Assembly: GCA_031260045.1 (NCBI GenBank)
Contig: JAIRKO010000054.1
Coordinates: 62,001 to 126,000, forward strand
Direction of reading: 5' to 3'
Length of the DNA stretch: 64,000 nt
Source: Dysgonamonadaceae bacterium
Lineage (GTDB): Bacteria; Bacteroidota; Bacteroidia; Bacteroidales; Azobacteroidaceae
The notes beneath the pieces were generated by a model, which was given only the letters and a program-made list of their open reading frames with translations, had not been told where the DNA came from and made no database searches. The position numbers were made by a program, and so were the translations under genes. This document shows, one piece after another, positions 15,038-24,543 of the stretch (the stretch's first letter is position 1; every line of letters starts with the position of its first letter).

Positions 15038-18000
15038 TTATATTTTCAGAATCCAGCCGGCACGACCTTTCACAATCAAAATCCCTTTAGGTATTCGGAT
15101 GATTGCTTCGTTTCCTTTGTACAAAAGCCCCCCCGAAACACCATAAACCATGATGTCCTCATGAGAGGGATTGTAGAGATAATCGCCCCCACGATAAATG
15201 TCTGGCTCTTCCGAGTTCGGATGATTGATGCCGGTAGGCTCTCCCGGTTCGGTCGGTTCTTCCGGTTTGGTAGGCTCAGTCGGATCTTCCTGCCGGTTTA
15301 CCGTAATTTTATAAATCTTGGGGATACCGTATTCGGCGGTAACGACAATATCAAATTCGTTGACGCCAAAGCGTAAGTCGTGCGCGCTATCGCCTGTTAC
15401 CGTTACGTTTTCGTTCAACGGGTCTTTTTCAACCAAGAAGTTGATTTTCTCGACGGTGTAGGGCATCGTGATTTCGTGATAAAGTCTCGACAAGTCCAAT
15501 TCGGAATAGCCGTATATGTTGGGCGTATAGCTCATGCGTTTTACTTCATAGAAACTGCTGAGTCGGGAAATGAAGATGTCGTACTCTTGATGATTGGACA
15601 AATCCGCCGAAGTTACTTTGATTTTGAATTCATTCCTGCCTATAGCCAATCTGTATGTACTTTCACCCAACACGGATGCGCCTTTGCTGACATCGCTTAA
15701 TTGAGCGTTTATCCGAACCGTGCTTAAATGGAAAGGCACAGACAGGTGGACGGGAAATGAGCGGAAAACAAACACGGTATCGTTTCCCGCGACGGTGATG
15801 CTTTCTATTTCCGTCGAGATGTCGGAAGTAGGCTTGCGGCGGATGTTTACGCTGATTTCCCTTTTCACGCCGCTTTGGGCGGTGATAAGCAACTTAAATT
15901 CATTATCGCCCGGCTGCAACGGATACGTACCCTCGCCGGTTACAGTTACAAAATTATCAATTAATTTCCGCACGGCGATGGTTACCGTGTCGTGTTCGTA
16001 AGGCGTTGCGTAATTTACGTTGCCGTCGGGAAAGGCGACGGTGTCTATTAGAATATTTTCCACCGCCGTATTGTTGAGAGAAAACAACTGACGGAATATT
16101 TTCAGTTTAATAATCCGTTCAGTTTCCCCATCCTGCGCGATAACCCGAATATTGAACTCATTCATGCCCCTGTTTAGGTTCAAACCGCCAACGCCGGTAA
16201 AAGTTACGTGTTGATTGTCGGCTTTCTTTTTTCCGGCGACGGTAATCCTCACCGTTTCGTAAGGCACTTCATATTCTATTGTATCTCCCGTAAACAGCCG
16301 ATTGTTGACGAGGATGCCCTCGATGGAAGTATCGGATTTCGGCGGCAGGCGGTTGTAGGTAATTGTACGAGAATCCGTAAACTCAGTATCTTCGGCGTAA
16401 ATTGTAAAACTGCGGGAGCCTTCTCCCGACCCCTCTATGGGATAATAACCGTTATCTGCCGTCACATAAAGATTATTGTCCTTCGGTATGATTTCAAAAT
16501 GTAAAATGCTGTATTCGTATGCAAAATTTATATCGGTTGTATCGGTGAACGTGAGGGTATCCCGAAAAACGGGGTCGATAGCGTGCACAATAAAACCCGC
16601 GATGGAAAAATCCGGATTCAGCCTGCGGAAAACGGTAAACGCAGTATCTCGCTGCGTAACGCCATCGGGCGCGGTTACCGTCAGGCGTATCGTGTTTGCT
16701 CCTACGCTCAGCGATGCGCTTAAAGTATCGTATATTATAAACGGGTTTTCGTCCGACACGACCGGATAAAGTTTTATCGAATCAATGAGGTGCGGCACGG
16801 TGGTGGTATCGCCGGTTACATCAAAAACACCGTCGGTCGTCTCGTACCGGTAACCGGCTACGTCGGTGCGCGGCGACAATCGAATATTCACCGAAGCACT
16901 TATGTTCCGATTGAAATCGCCCACCACATACTCACCCACCGTATCCGAAAGAATCGTTACCGGCGCATTATTCACGGTAATCGCATATTTCCTAAGTTGC
17001 GGGCTGCTGCATTTAATCACCACCTGCCCACCCGGCAGCAAAGTATCTTGATTGTTGACCAATACATCTGTGCCGTCGTTGCGGATATAAGTTCTTATTT
17101 GCACATCATCACTGACAACGCTTGATTTGACGACATTTAAGGTGTACGTCAAACGGTAGTTGACGCGAACTTCCAACGAAGAATGCAAATTGTAATTCTC
17201 CAAAGTCAGTATGTTATCGGTCGCCGTGTCGGTATGCACGCCCGTAGCGTCGGTGTAAGTCCAATAGTATTCGGCTACGGTGTTGCCGTCTATTTCTTCG
17301 GGCGCAGTGAATGTGAAATTCCTAACGCCGGACAATAAACGGATGTCGTCGGGAATATGATTACCCAAGTCGTTCGCATTATTGTCATGCGCAAAGAGAA
17401 CATTTTCCGGATAAGAGACGGTATAATAAGTACCTGCCGGAATATTTATTGGCTCGCCCCGATAGTTTACAATGACGCGACTTCCGTTATAATCGGTGGT
17501 GATGGTTACCGTGCCGCCCGGAACTATAAGTTGATTTCTCGCAATGGGAATGTTCGTGTCGTCGATCAAGGTGTTTGCAGCAGTCAATACTTTTCCGGAA
17601 TAAGACACACTACTTGTCAACGTATTAGAATTTAAATTAAACGGAACCAGAGGCGTGGAACGAACTGCAAGCTCGGTAATTTCATCCACAAAAGTATTTC
17701 TAAATGCGCCGTCGGTAGAGCTATATGTAAAGTTTCTTGTACCGCTTTGCTCGTTCACCAAGCCGGATATGCTCCAGTTATAAAATGCCGCCGTTTGATA
17801 GGTTACCCGCTCGCTTGGTTTCACTGCAACCGTCAAATTCCTTAAACCGGCAGGCTTGTAATAATAACGATTTCCGACCGTTTGGAATGTATCAATCCCC
17901 GCAAGACTTTCTACTGTGTTGTTGTTCAGCGCAAAAGTGAATTCGCCATACGCTTCCAACTTGACGGAATAACCCGAAATATCGCCACGCCCATTGACGA

Positions 18001-19198
18001 TGTAGGTATTTTTATTCAATCCCGCGTCTACCTTCACGCCATTTCTGTACCACGTATACCAGTAATTAGGTACCTCTTGAGTAGTGCCGTGAACACGAAA
18101 AGTGATTGCATCGGCTCTGGATACATAACTATTGTTTGGATATTCGCCTGTTCCAATACAAATCTGGGTATTTAGCGAACCCGTTACTCCCGCCCCTCTA
18201 TCTACGGTAAAATTGGCAAGAACCTTGTTAGGATCGACTTCCGCAAGTACGTTAATGTTTTTCGTTTCGTCGAAAGCCCCAAGATTGTACTCTACCTGCG
18301 TATTGGTTTTGTTAGAGGTTGTTGTTTTAGAGACGCCGTTAACAGACACGGTAAAACGATACTTGTCTATTGTAGAATTGGTGAATCTAACTATCAAATC
18401 ACCGCTCGGATCATAAGCGGTCGTATTGCTTGCTACCGGTGTATAAGTAGTGCCGTTTTTTATAAAAGTTTGCACCGTAACATCATTGTCATAATTGCCA
18501 GTCTTGGTTGTGCGTATATAATATTTGTAAGACGCCTGACACGCAATAGAAGTAGTTGCACCCAAGTAATATTCCCCTAAATTCCAGACGTTTACTGTGG
18601 AGGTGTGAGTTGTGGAACCAAACGTCCAAGTGTAATTAGCCTCGCAATCTTCCTTCGCCGACACTTCAAAACTAAGCGGTCTTGGTCCACCATATGACGG
18701 CTCTATATAGCCCGCATAATAGGAATCAAGATTCGCCGCACGTTCAGCCGGATCGAAGAAGTCATCATCCGGCATATTCTTTATATCCTCCGCGTGGTCG
18801 CCATGGATGGTTATAGGAAGATCCGTTCCTGTATTTTCATTTCTTATCTCGGTGTAGGATCTCGCTATTACACCCTGTTGGGGGGTAATGCTGATTCCTT
18901 GAAAATTGGGTATTACAATTTCAAGCTCAAATGATTTTTTAGAATAAGACACATCAGCGCCGGACGTATTCTGATAGTTAAATTGATACCAGTGAAGTTT
19001 CTTACCGCTTATTGGGGAAGTAACACTTATCCTTAAAGTTTTTCCGGGAGATATAGGGCGGGTACTCGGTGCAGTTCCATGTGATGATATCTGCTCTCCG
19101 TCATAATAAAAACTGAGTCCGGCATATTCGTACTCTCCTTGAATGGTCCCAAACGGGAATAAAACCGTTACTAATAACAGCAATACATTCCTTTTCAT
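15038..19198 (-). CDS. Giant secreted surface protein with cadherin-like repeats and T9SS-type C-terminal domain
   Basis: The 1386-residue protein starts with a signal peptide (MKRNVLLLLVTVLFPFG). The first 800 residues hold Ig-like or beta-sandwich segments with many aromatic and Thr/Ser residues. From about residue 800 to 1300 come repeated units ending in patterns such as GENxFxxxVxAxxG...Y.I.I.R, typical of cadherin-like beta-sandwich domains. A proline/glutamate linker (TEPTKPEEPTEPGEPTG) follows. The last 55 residues (DIMVYGVSGGLLYKG ... PKGILIVKGRAGWILK) resemble a type IX secretion sorting domain. A role on the cell surface in adhesion or glycan contact is plausible, not shown. Its C-terminus resembles that of the 1647-residue protein at 24544. 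Confidence 0.8.
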   Translation of the reverse strand: MKRNVLLLLVTVLFPFGTIQGEYEYAGLSFYYDGEQISSHGTAPSTRPISPGKTLRISVTSPISGKKLHWYQFNYQNTSGADVSYSKKSFELEIVIPNFQGISITPQQGVIARSYTEIRNENTGTDLPITIHGDHAEDIKNMPDDDFFDPAERAANLDSYYAGYIEPSYGGPRPLSFEVSAKEDCEANYTWTFGSTTHTSTVNVWNLGEYYLGATTSIACQASYKYYIRTTKTGNYDNDVTVQTFIKNGTTYTPVASNTTAYDPSGDLIVRFTNSTIDKYRFTVSVNGVSKTTTSNKTNTQVEYNLGAFDETKNINVLAEVDPNKVLANFTVDRGAGVTGSLNTQICIGTGEYPNNSYVSRADAITFRVHGTTQEVPNYWYTWYRNGVKVDAGLNKNTYIVNGRGDISGYSVKLEAYGEFTFALNNNTVESLAGIDTFQTVGNRYYYKPAGLRNLTVAVKPSERVTYQTAAFYNWSISGLVNEQSGTRNFTYSSTDGAFRNTFVDEITELAVRSTPLVPFNLNSNTLTSSVSYSGKVLTAANTLIDDTNIPIARNQLIVPGGTVTITTDYNGSRVIVNYRGEPINIPAGTYYTVSYPENVLFAHDNNANDLGNHIPDDIRLLSGVRNFTFTAPEEIDGNTVAEYYWTYTDATGVHTDTATDNILTLENYNLHSSLEVRVNYRLTYTLNVVKSSVVSDDVQIRTYIRNDGTDVLVNNQDTLLPGGQVVIKCSSPQLRKYAITVNNAPVTILSDTVGEYVVGDFNRNISASVNIRLSPRTDVAGYRYETTDGVFDVTGDTTTVPHLIDSIKLYPVVSDENPFIIYDTLSASLSVGANTIRLTVTAPDGVTQRDTAFTVFRRLNPDFSIAGFIVHAIDPVFRDTLTFTDTTDINFAYEYSILHFEIIPKDNNLYVTADNGYYPIEGSGEGSRSFTIYAEDTEFTDSRTITYNRLPPKSDTSIEGILVNNRLFTGDTIEYEVPYETVRITVAGKKKADNQHVTFTGVGGLNLNRGMNEFNIRVIAQDGETERIIKLKIFRQLFSLNNTAVENILIDTVAFPDGNVNYATPYEHDTVTIAVRKLIDNFVTVTGEGTYPLQPGDNEFKLLITAQSGVKREISVNIRRKPTSDISTEIESITVAGNDTVFVFRSFPVHLSVPFHLSTVRINAQLSDVSKGASVLGESTYRLAIGRNEFKIKVTSADLSNHQEYDIFISRLSSFYEVKRMSYTPNIYGYSELDLSRLYHEITMPYTVEKINFLVEKDPLNENVTVTGDSAHDLRFGVNEFDIVVTAEYGIPKIYKITVNRQEDPTEPTKPEEPTEPGEPTGINHPNSEEPDIYRGGDYLYNPSHEDIMVYGVSGGLLYKGNEAIIRIPKGILIVKGRAGWILKI

Positions 19199-19313
19199 GG
19201 TAATATTTTTAGATTAATTAAAGTTAACTCACAGCTATTTACAGAATGTAAATAAATAGCATGTAAAACGTGTTCATGGTTGGTTTCGATATTGGTACGA
19301 AGATTTGGCTTCG

Positions 19314-19343
19314 CAAAGGTAATGTTTTTTATGTAACAAACAA
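19314..19343 (-). promoter_or_regulatory. Promoter upstream of the 1386-residue surface protein
   Basis: On the minus strand TTG (19343-19341), 19 bases, then TACCTTTG (19321-19314). The gene starts 116 bases downstream, giving a long leader. The 289-base gap holds no gene. Confidence 0.6.
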
Positions 19344-19487
19344 CTATTCATTACATAAATTAAATACTTTTTACATTACACGGCAAATTTTTTGTGAATT
19401 TTGGAGGGTAATCCTTGTCCAAACGGGGGGCGTTCGTATTAGTAGAATCCATTCGTGCATTCGCGGCAAAGATAAAAAATGATTAAT

Positions 19488-19893
19488 TCACCCCGCATCC
19501 CTGATGAGTTTTTCTATTGCTTCGATAAAATCTTTTGCCGGTTCAAGAAGTGGGGCAACGTCTTGTTCTTCAAGGCTAAACAAATAGTCATAATCGCCTG
19601 TTTCCCTTTTACTCATAAGTATTTTGAATAATTTCCCTTTCTCTTTTGAAATCTTTTCTTTCAAGACAAAATGCAGATTAAAAAGAGTAGCAGTCCCGTC
19701 GTGTGTTTTCGCGTAAAGATTTTCACTCATCAACAAAGCATTAACGGCATAAAAACAAGCATAATACAAACGATTTACGGCTGCGTGCCAATGTTTCTTT
19801 TTTGCATTATCAGACGGCTTCTATCAAGGTTTCGCGAGATCGTTTCAAGCGCAGTTTTATCAGTGCATTTTTTTCGTCTTCGTGTAAATTCAT
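19488..19893 (-). pseudogene. HEPN-domain protein of a MNT-HEPN pair, frameshifted
   Basis: The start ATG at 19893 overlaps the stop of the nucleotidyltransferase gene (ATGA). It reads MNLHEDEKNALIKLRLKRSR then TLIEAV and hits a stop at 19810-19812. Another frame resumes SDNAKKKHWHAAVNRLYYAC then FYAVNALLMSENLYAKTHDG and continues to the end at 19488. Joined, they make a normal HEPN protein of about 134 residues. HEPN partners of MNT proteins act as RNase toxins in several systems. The one-base shift at about 19812-19815 would kill the toxin unless it is a sequencing error. An internal start at the second part would lack the first helices. Confidence 0.8.
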
Positions 19894-20198
19894 ATTATTT
19901 CCAGTTTATCCCGTTCAATATTTTTATACAAAGGCGTAATTTTCCTTTTTTCCCATTCTTTTTCCGTATAGGTTAATATGTTAAAATAGGTTCCTAATTT
20001 GCTTCCTTCCAAGACCATGTCAAAAAATAGGTCTTCATAATCGCTTTCTTTTTTATCGTCATTCAACAGCGCAAGCAAATCCCAATCCGAATCGGGACGG
20101 GCGTTGCCGCGTGCCTGCGAACCGAACAAAATCAAACGTGCATCGGGGATTAATTCACGTTTCAGCCTGACTATTGTGTCGAAAATCTGTTTGTTCAT
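19890..20198 (-). CDS. MNT-type nucleotidyltransferase (antitoxin-like)
   Basis: The 102-residue protein has the minimal nucleotidyltransferase signature LILFGSQARGNARPDSDWDLL, with G-S and two Asp for metal binding. Such proteins pair with HEPN partners and can silence them by adding nucleotides (AMPylation) to the toxin. I chose the ATG at 20198 (MNKQIFDTIVRLKREL) over 20231 because the promoter TACATTTG at 20249-20242 would leave no leader for the earlier start. It overlaps the HEPN gene by 4 bases. Confidence 0.85.
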   Translation of the reverse strand: MNKQIFDTIVRLKRELIPDARLILFGSQARGNARPDSDWDLLALLNDDKKESDYEDLFFDMVLEGSKLGTYFNILTYTEKEWEKRKITPLYKNIERDKLEII

Positions 20199-20241
20199 AA
20201 TGAATGAGCATTTTCGCGCCTTAGCGTACAAATAACGATTG

Positions 20242-20249
20242 CAAATGTA
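20242..20249 (-). promoter_or_regulatory. TACATTTG promoter element of the MNT-HEPN pair
   Basis: Minus-strand TACATTTG lies 43 bases before the chosen start of the nucleotidyltransferase gene. No clear -33 box is visible. Confidence 0.5.
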
Positions 20250-20290
20250 CGTAAAATATTTTAATGTTGTGGAGCAGGAGCAGCGGTTTC

Positions 20291-22093
20291 TCAGTCGTCC
20301 CCCGGAAAGTTTTCGACCAAAACATCCCTGTAAGCGTTGAATATTTTCGACTTGGAAATAAATCCCAGATATTTTCCCGCCTCATCAACCACCGGAAGAT
20401 TCCACGCTTTGGCGTCATCGAAAATCCGCATGATTTTATCCATCGGCATGGAGGGCGTGATTTTTGCCGGCGGCGAAACCATGAATTTCTTCACCTTAAA
20501 CCGGTCGTACAGTTCGGGACGGAACATGATGTTCCGAATATTATCCAACAAAACAATGCCCCGCAACACATTGTTATCGTCGGTAACGGGAAATACGTTC
20601 CTGCCCGATTTGGCAATCACTTTCACCACGTCGCCCAAAGTCATTTTGGGATGCACCGCCATGAAATCCTTTTCAATCACAGCGTCTAAGGTCAGCAAAG
20701 TCAGCACCGCCTTGTCTTTGTGATGGGTCAATAATTCCCCCTTTTGCGCCAAGCGGATGGAATACAGGCTGTAACGCTCGAAGCACAAAATCGTGATATA
20801 CGCGGCAAGGGACACAATCATCAAGGGCAGGAAAAGGTCGAAACCGCCGGTGAGTTCGGCAATCAGGAAAACCGCCGTCAGCGGGGAATGCATCACCGCC
20901 GACATTACGCCCGCCATGCCCATCAATGCAAAGTTTTCGCAAGAGAGATGCACCGCAGGAAACAATTGTCCGACGGAACGGGAAAACACAAACCCCGCAA
21001 TCGCCCCCAAATACAGCGACGGAGCGAATATTCCCCCGCAACCGCCGCCGCCGTTGGTTGCGATGGCGGCAAACACTTTGGCAAAAACAATGAACGCCAA
21101 AAACATCGGCAGCCCCCAATCGTAGCCCTGCATGGGATAAAACAGGCTGCCGTCCATCAGGCTGTCGTATTGCCTGCCGATGAGGGAGCCGATTGTGTCG
21201 TATCCTTCGCCGTAGAGGGGCGGCAAAAGGAAAATCAGGATGCTCAGGATGGCTGCTCCCAGCAGGAATTTTTTCCAAAAGGATTGTATTTTTCGGAAAA
21301 TCTTTTCTATTCGGATGGTGATGCGCGTAAAATACAGGGCAATCAAGCCACAGAGAACGCCCAGCAGGAATACGTAGGGAATGCGGTGTATGGCGAAGAT
21401 TTCCGTTTGATTAAATTTGAACATGGCGTCCGTACCCGTGAAAATGTAGGAAACGGTCGCCGCCGTAACGGAAGTCGTGAGCAGGGGAAGCACCGAGGCG
21501 GTGGTAAAATCGAGCATCAGGACTTCTATCGTGAAAAGCAGCCCGGCAATCGGCGCTTTGAAAATGCCGGCAATCGCTCCGGCAGCCCCGCAACCGACCA
21601 GCAACATCAGCGTCCGTTGCTCCATTTTAAACATACGCCCCAAATTAGAACCGATTGCCGAGCCGGTTAACACAATCGGGGCTTCGGCGCCCACCGACCC
21701 GCCGAAACCGATGGTAATCGAACTCGCAACCAGCGACGACCACATGTTGTGTTTTTTTATCCGGCTTTTCCGTTGGGAAATGGCGTACAGGATTTTGGTT
21801 ACCCCGTGGCTGATATCGTCGCCGACAATGTATTTTACGAACAAACCGGAAAGCAAAATCCCGATTACCGGATACACCAGATAGAAATAGTTCGCCCGCG
21901 TTGCATCTGCATTTCCCGTGAGGAAATGCTGTATCAGGCGGATGGCTTCTTTGAGTAAAACAGCGCTGAGCGCCGTGCAAATTCCGATAATGAAACTTAA
22001 TATCAGAATGAAATATTTTTCGCTGATATGTTTTTCCCGCCATAGCAGGACGGCGTCGAAGCGGTTTTTTTTCTCCTTGTCTATATTAGTCAT
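20291..22093 (-). CDS. ClC-family chloride channel or antiporter with CBS pair
   Basis: The 600-residue membrane protein has the ClC selectivity motifs: GFGGSVGAEAPIVLTGSAIG (GSxGxE with the gating Glu), GAAGAIAGIFKAPIAGLLF, and GGGCGGIFAPSLYLGAIAG. About ten membrane segments lie in residues 30-440. Two CBS domains occupy residues about 475-600 (KDFMAVHPKMTLGDVVKVIA; VSPPAKITPSMPMDKIMRIF) and probably sense nucleotides. It moves chloride, possibly in exchange for protons. The gene starts 5 bases after rarA and is probably in the rpe-rarA-clc transcript. Confidence 0.93.
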   Translation of the reverse strand: MTNIDKEKKNRFDAVLLWREKHISEKYFILILSFIIGICTALSAVLLKEAIRLIQHFLTGNADATRANYFYLVYPVIGILLSGLFVKYIVGDDISHGVTKILYAISQRKSRIKKHNMWSSLVASSITIGFGGSVGAEAPIVLTGSAIGSNLGRMFKMEQRTLMLLVGCGAAGAIAGIFKAPIAGLLFTIEVLMLDFTTASVLPLLTTSVTAATVSYIFTGTDAMFKFNQTEIFAIHRIPYVFLLGVLCGLIALYFTRITIRIEKIFRKIQSFWKKFLLGAAILSILIFLLPPLYGEGYDTIGSLIGRQYDSLMDGSLFYPMQGYDWGLPMFLAFIVFAKVFAAIATNGGGGCGGIFAPSLYLGAIAGFVFSRSVGQLFPAVHLSCENFALMGMAGVMSAVMHSPLTAVFLIAELTGGFDLFLPLMIVSLAAYITILCFERYSLYSIRLAQKGELLTHHKDKAVLTLLTLDAVIEKDFMAVHPKMTLGDVVKVIAKSGRNVFPVTDDNNVLRGIVLLDNIRNIMFRPELYDRFKVKKFMVSPPAKITPSMPMDKIMRIFDDAKAWNLPVVDEAGKYLGFISKSKIFNAYRDVLVENFPGDD

Positions 22094-22097
22094 GCGT

Positions 22098-23372
22098 TTA
22101 TTTCGACTTATTTAATGCGTTTAAATATTCCTGAATTTTCCGCTCTTGGACGTTGTTTTGGGAAAACCAGAATTTTTTATCTTTAATTTCTTCCGGTAAA
22201 TAATCCTGCGGAACATAATTGCTTTCGTAATCGTGGGCGTATTTGTAACCTTTGTGATAGTTCAGGTTTTTCATCAATTGGGTGGGCGCGTTGCGCAAAT
22301 GCAGCGGTACGGGCAAATCGCCCGAGATGCCGACTTCCGCCGCCGCATTTTCAATAGCCATATACGCCGAATTGCTTTTGGGGCTTGTGGCGAGATAGAC
22401 GGTTGTTTCCGCAAGGATAATCCGCCCTTCGGGAAAACCGATTTTAGTCAGCGCATCGAAGCAGGCATTGGCAAGCAGCAGGGCGTTGGGATTTGCAAGA
22501 CCAATGTCTTCCGCCGCGGAAATCACCAGCCGGCGGGCAATAAATTTGGGGTCTTCGCCTCCGGCAACCATCCGCGCCAGCCAATAAACGGCGCCGTCGG
22601 GGTCGCTGCCCCGAATGGATTTGATGAACGCCGAAATAATATCGTAGTGCATTTCGCCGCCTTTGTCGTAGGCGACGGGGTTTTCCTGCAGGCGGTCGAC
22701 GACTTTTTCGTCGGTAATAATAATGGGAGTATCCGGTTGGTTATTTTCGTCCGCATCAATAACCAGTTCGAGGATATTGAGCAGTTTGCGGGCATCTCCG
22801 CCGGAGAAGCGCAACAATGCCGCCGTTTCCTGCACCGTAACTTTTTTCTTTTTCAGTTCCACGTCGGCGGTTAAAGCCTTGTGCATTAGCTGCAACAAAT
22901 CATCCGCGCCCAAACTTTTCAGTACGTACACCTGACAGCGGGAAAGCAGGGGGCTGATTACCTCAAACGAAGGATTTTCGGTCGTCGCGCCAATCAGCGT
23001 AATGGCGCCGGTTTCGACGGCGGCAAGCAACGAATCCTGTTGGGATTTACTGAAACGGTGGATTTCATCAATAAACAAAACGGGGCGTTTGCTGTCGAAA
23101 AAAGTCGTTTTGGCTTTTTCGATTACTTCCCGAACGTCTTTTACGCCCGAACTGACGGCGCTTAGCGTAAAAAAAGGGATGTCCAATTGCGTCGAAATAA
23201 TTCGGGCTAAAGTCGTTTTCCCTACGCCGGGAGGTCCCCACAAAATAAAGGAAGGAACGGTTCCCGCATCAATCATTTTCCGAAGAACGCTCCCGCGCCC
23301 AACCAAGTGATTTTGCCCTACATAATCGTCTAACGACTGGGGACGCATCCGTTCTGCCAACGGTCGATTCAT
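22098..23372 (-). CDS. rarA: Replication-associated recombination protein A (RarA/MgsA), AAA ATPase
   Basis: The 424-residue clamp-loader-like ATPase acts at stalled forks. Visible are MRPQSLDDYVGQNHLVG (residues 9-25), Walker A GPPGVGKTT (46-54), Walker B VLFIDEIHRFSKSQQD, sensor ATTENPSFEVISPLLSRCQV and the conserved C-terminal tetramer region (SDPDGAVYWLARMVAGGEDP; NYHKGYKYAHDY). Length is typical. It sits between rpe (20 bases upstream) and the ClC gene. Confidence 0.95.
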   Translation of the reverse strand: MNRPLAERMRPQSLDDYVGQNHLVGRGSVLRKMIDAGTVPSFILWGPPGVGKTTLARIISTQLDIPFFTLSAVSSGVKDVREVIEKAKTTFFDSKRPVLFIDEIHRFSKSQQDSLLAAVETGAITLIGATTENPSFEVISPLLSRCQVYVLKSLGADDLLQLMHKALTADVELKKKKVTVQETAALLRFSGGDARKLLNILELVIDADENNQPDTPIIITDEKVVDRLQENPVAYDKGGEMHYDIISAFIKSIRGSDPDGAVYWLARMVAGGEDPKFIARRLVISAAEDIGLANPNALLLANACFDALTKIGFPEGRIILAETTVYLATSPKSNSAYMAIENAAAEVGISGDLPVPLHLRNAPTQLMKNLNYHKGYKYAHDYESNYVPQDYLPEEIKDKKFWFSQNNVQERKIQEYLNALNKSK

Positions 23373-23392
23373 GGGATATGTTTTTTTAGGGT

Positions 23393-24049
23393 TTATTTAA
23401 TTTCCTCCTTCATTCGCCGAATTACATCCGCAGGATTTTCGGCGTTAAAAATAAAATTTCCGGCGACTAAAATATCCGCGCCGGCTTCGGCAAGCCGTTT
23501 TCCCCGTTCCATGTCGACGCCGCCGTCCACTTCAATCAGGGTTTTTAAACCCCGCGCAACAATCATTTCCTTTAAGCGGCGGATTTTGTCCGTCGTGCGG
23601 GGAATAAACTGCTGTCCGCCGAAACCCGGATTGACCGACATAATCAGCGCTATGTCCGTATCTTCCAAAATGTCGGTCAACGCCTCAACCGGCGTATGCG
23701 GATTTAGCGCGACGCAGGTTTTCATGCCGGCTTCCCTGATTGCCGCAACAACGCGGTGAAGGTTCGTACAAGCCTCATAATGCACGCCTAAACTCCGCGC
23801 GCCCAATGCCTGAAAAAACGGGATAAACTTCTGCGGTTCGACCATCATCAAATGCACATCCAACGGCTTGGTTATGATTTTTGCCGCTTGCTGCAACATC
23901 GGGAAACCCAGCGATATGTTGGGGACGAAAACGCCGTCCATCACATCCAAGTGGAGCCAGTCGGCGGCGCTTTCGTTCACCATTTTTATTTCTTCTTCCA
24001 GGTGCAGGAAATCGGCAGATAATAGGGAGGGGGAGATTGTAACTGACAT
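23393..24049 (-). CDS. rpe: Ribulose-phosphate 3-epimerase
   Basis: The 218-residue TIM-barrel enzyme interconverts ribulose-5-phosphate and xylulose-5-phosphate in the pentose phosphate pathway. Motifs present are ISPSLLSADFLHLEEEI, WLHLDVMDGVFVPNISLG (metal His and Asp), DVHLMMVEP, MSVNPGFGGQQFIP and LIEVDGGV. Full length. It is the first gene of the leftward rpe-rarA-clc group. Confidence 0.96.
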   Translation of the reverse strand: MSVTISPSLLSADFLHLEEEIKMVNESAADWLHLDVMDGVFVPNISLGFPMLQQAAKIITKPLDVHLMMVEPQKFIPFFQALGARSLGVHYEACTNLHRVVAAIREAGMKTCVALNPHTPVEALTDILEDTDIALIMSVNPGFGGQQFIPRTTDKIRRLKEMIVARGLKTLIEVDGGVDMERGKRLAEAGADILVAGNFIFNAENPADVIRRMKEEIK

Positions 24050-24190
24050 TGTTTGATATTTTTAGAAACTGTTTTAATAATTAAGTGCGTGTGAAAAATA
24101 AATTAGTAATGTTCTTAATCAATTCGTATTATTTTTCTTCCGGATTGCGATAGAGATTGCAAAACCCGCCGCGTCGCCGGTAAATAAGCC

Positions 24191-24332
24191 CGTCATTGCG
24201 GGTCTTCGCTCCGCCCGCAATCCCCTGCAAAGTGCGGTTCGTTTTTTCGGGGATCCCGCGTCAAGTGCGGAATGACGGGGGCTTTTTGACCCTCGCCACG
24301 TCATTGCGAAAGCGAAGCCTGAAGCAATCCGG
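24191..24332. repeat. Interspersed palindromic repeat, copy E
   Basis: Two modules lie in tandem: CGTCATTGCGGG...CGCCCGCAATCCCC with GATCCCGCGTCAAGTGCGGAATGACG, then CGTCATTGCGAAAGCGAAGCC...GAAGCAATCCGG. It lies in the 494-base divergent gap between rpe and the 1647-residue protein, which otherwise holds the promoter below and A/T-rich DNA. Confidence 0.8.
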
Positions 24333-24460
24333 AAATATAAATTTAATTCAAAATTTTTCCGCAAAAATACAAAAAAAACCGCGCGCCGAAAATTTTTATT
24401 GCCTTCACTTTCATTGCAAAAAAATCCGATATTAATTTTCGCACAAAAACCCACAAAAAT

Positions 24461-24491
24461 TTTGTTATTTCAATAAAACCCCGTACATTTG
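24461..24491 (+). promoter_or_regulatory. Promoter of the 1647-residue surface protein
   Basis: TTTG at 24461-24464, a 19-base spacer and TACATTTG at 24484-24491 match the Bacteroidetes promoter. The ATG is 52 bases downstream. Confidence 0.75.
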
Positions 24492-24543
24492 TTGCGTTTT
24501 TTTAATAAAAGTACAAAAATTCATGATAAAATAACGTGTACCT

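Noticed and set aside
20744..21670. Rightward open frame of 308 codons opposite the ClC gene
   Set aside because: It is the antisense of a clear ClC coding sequence, with low-complexity composition and no promoter.
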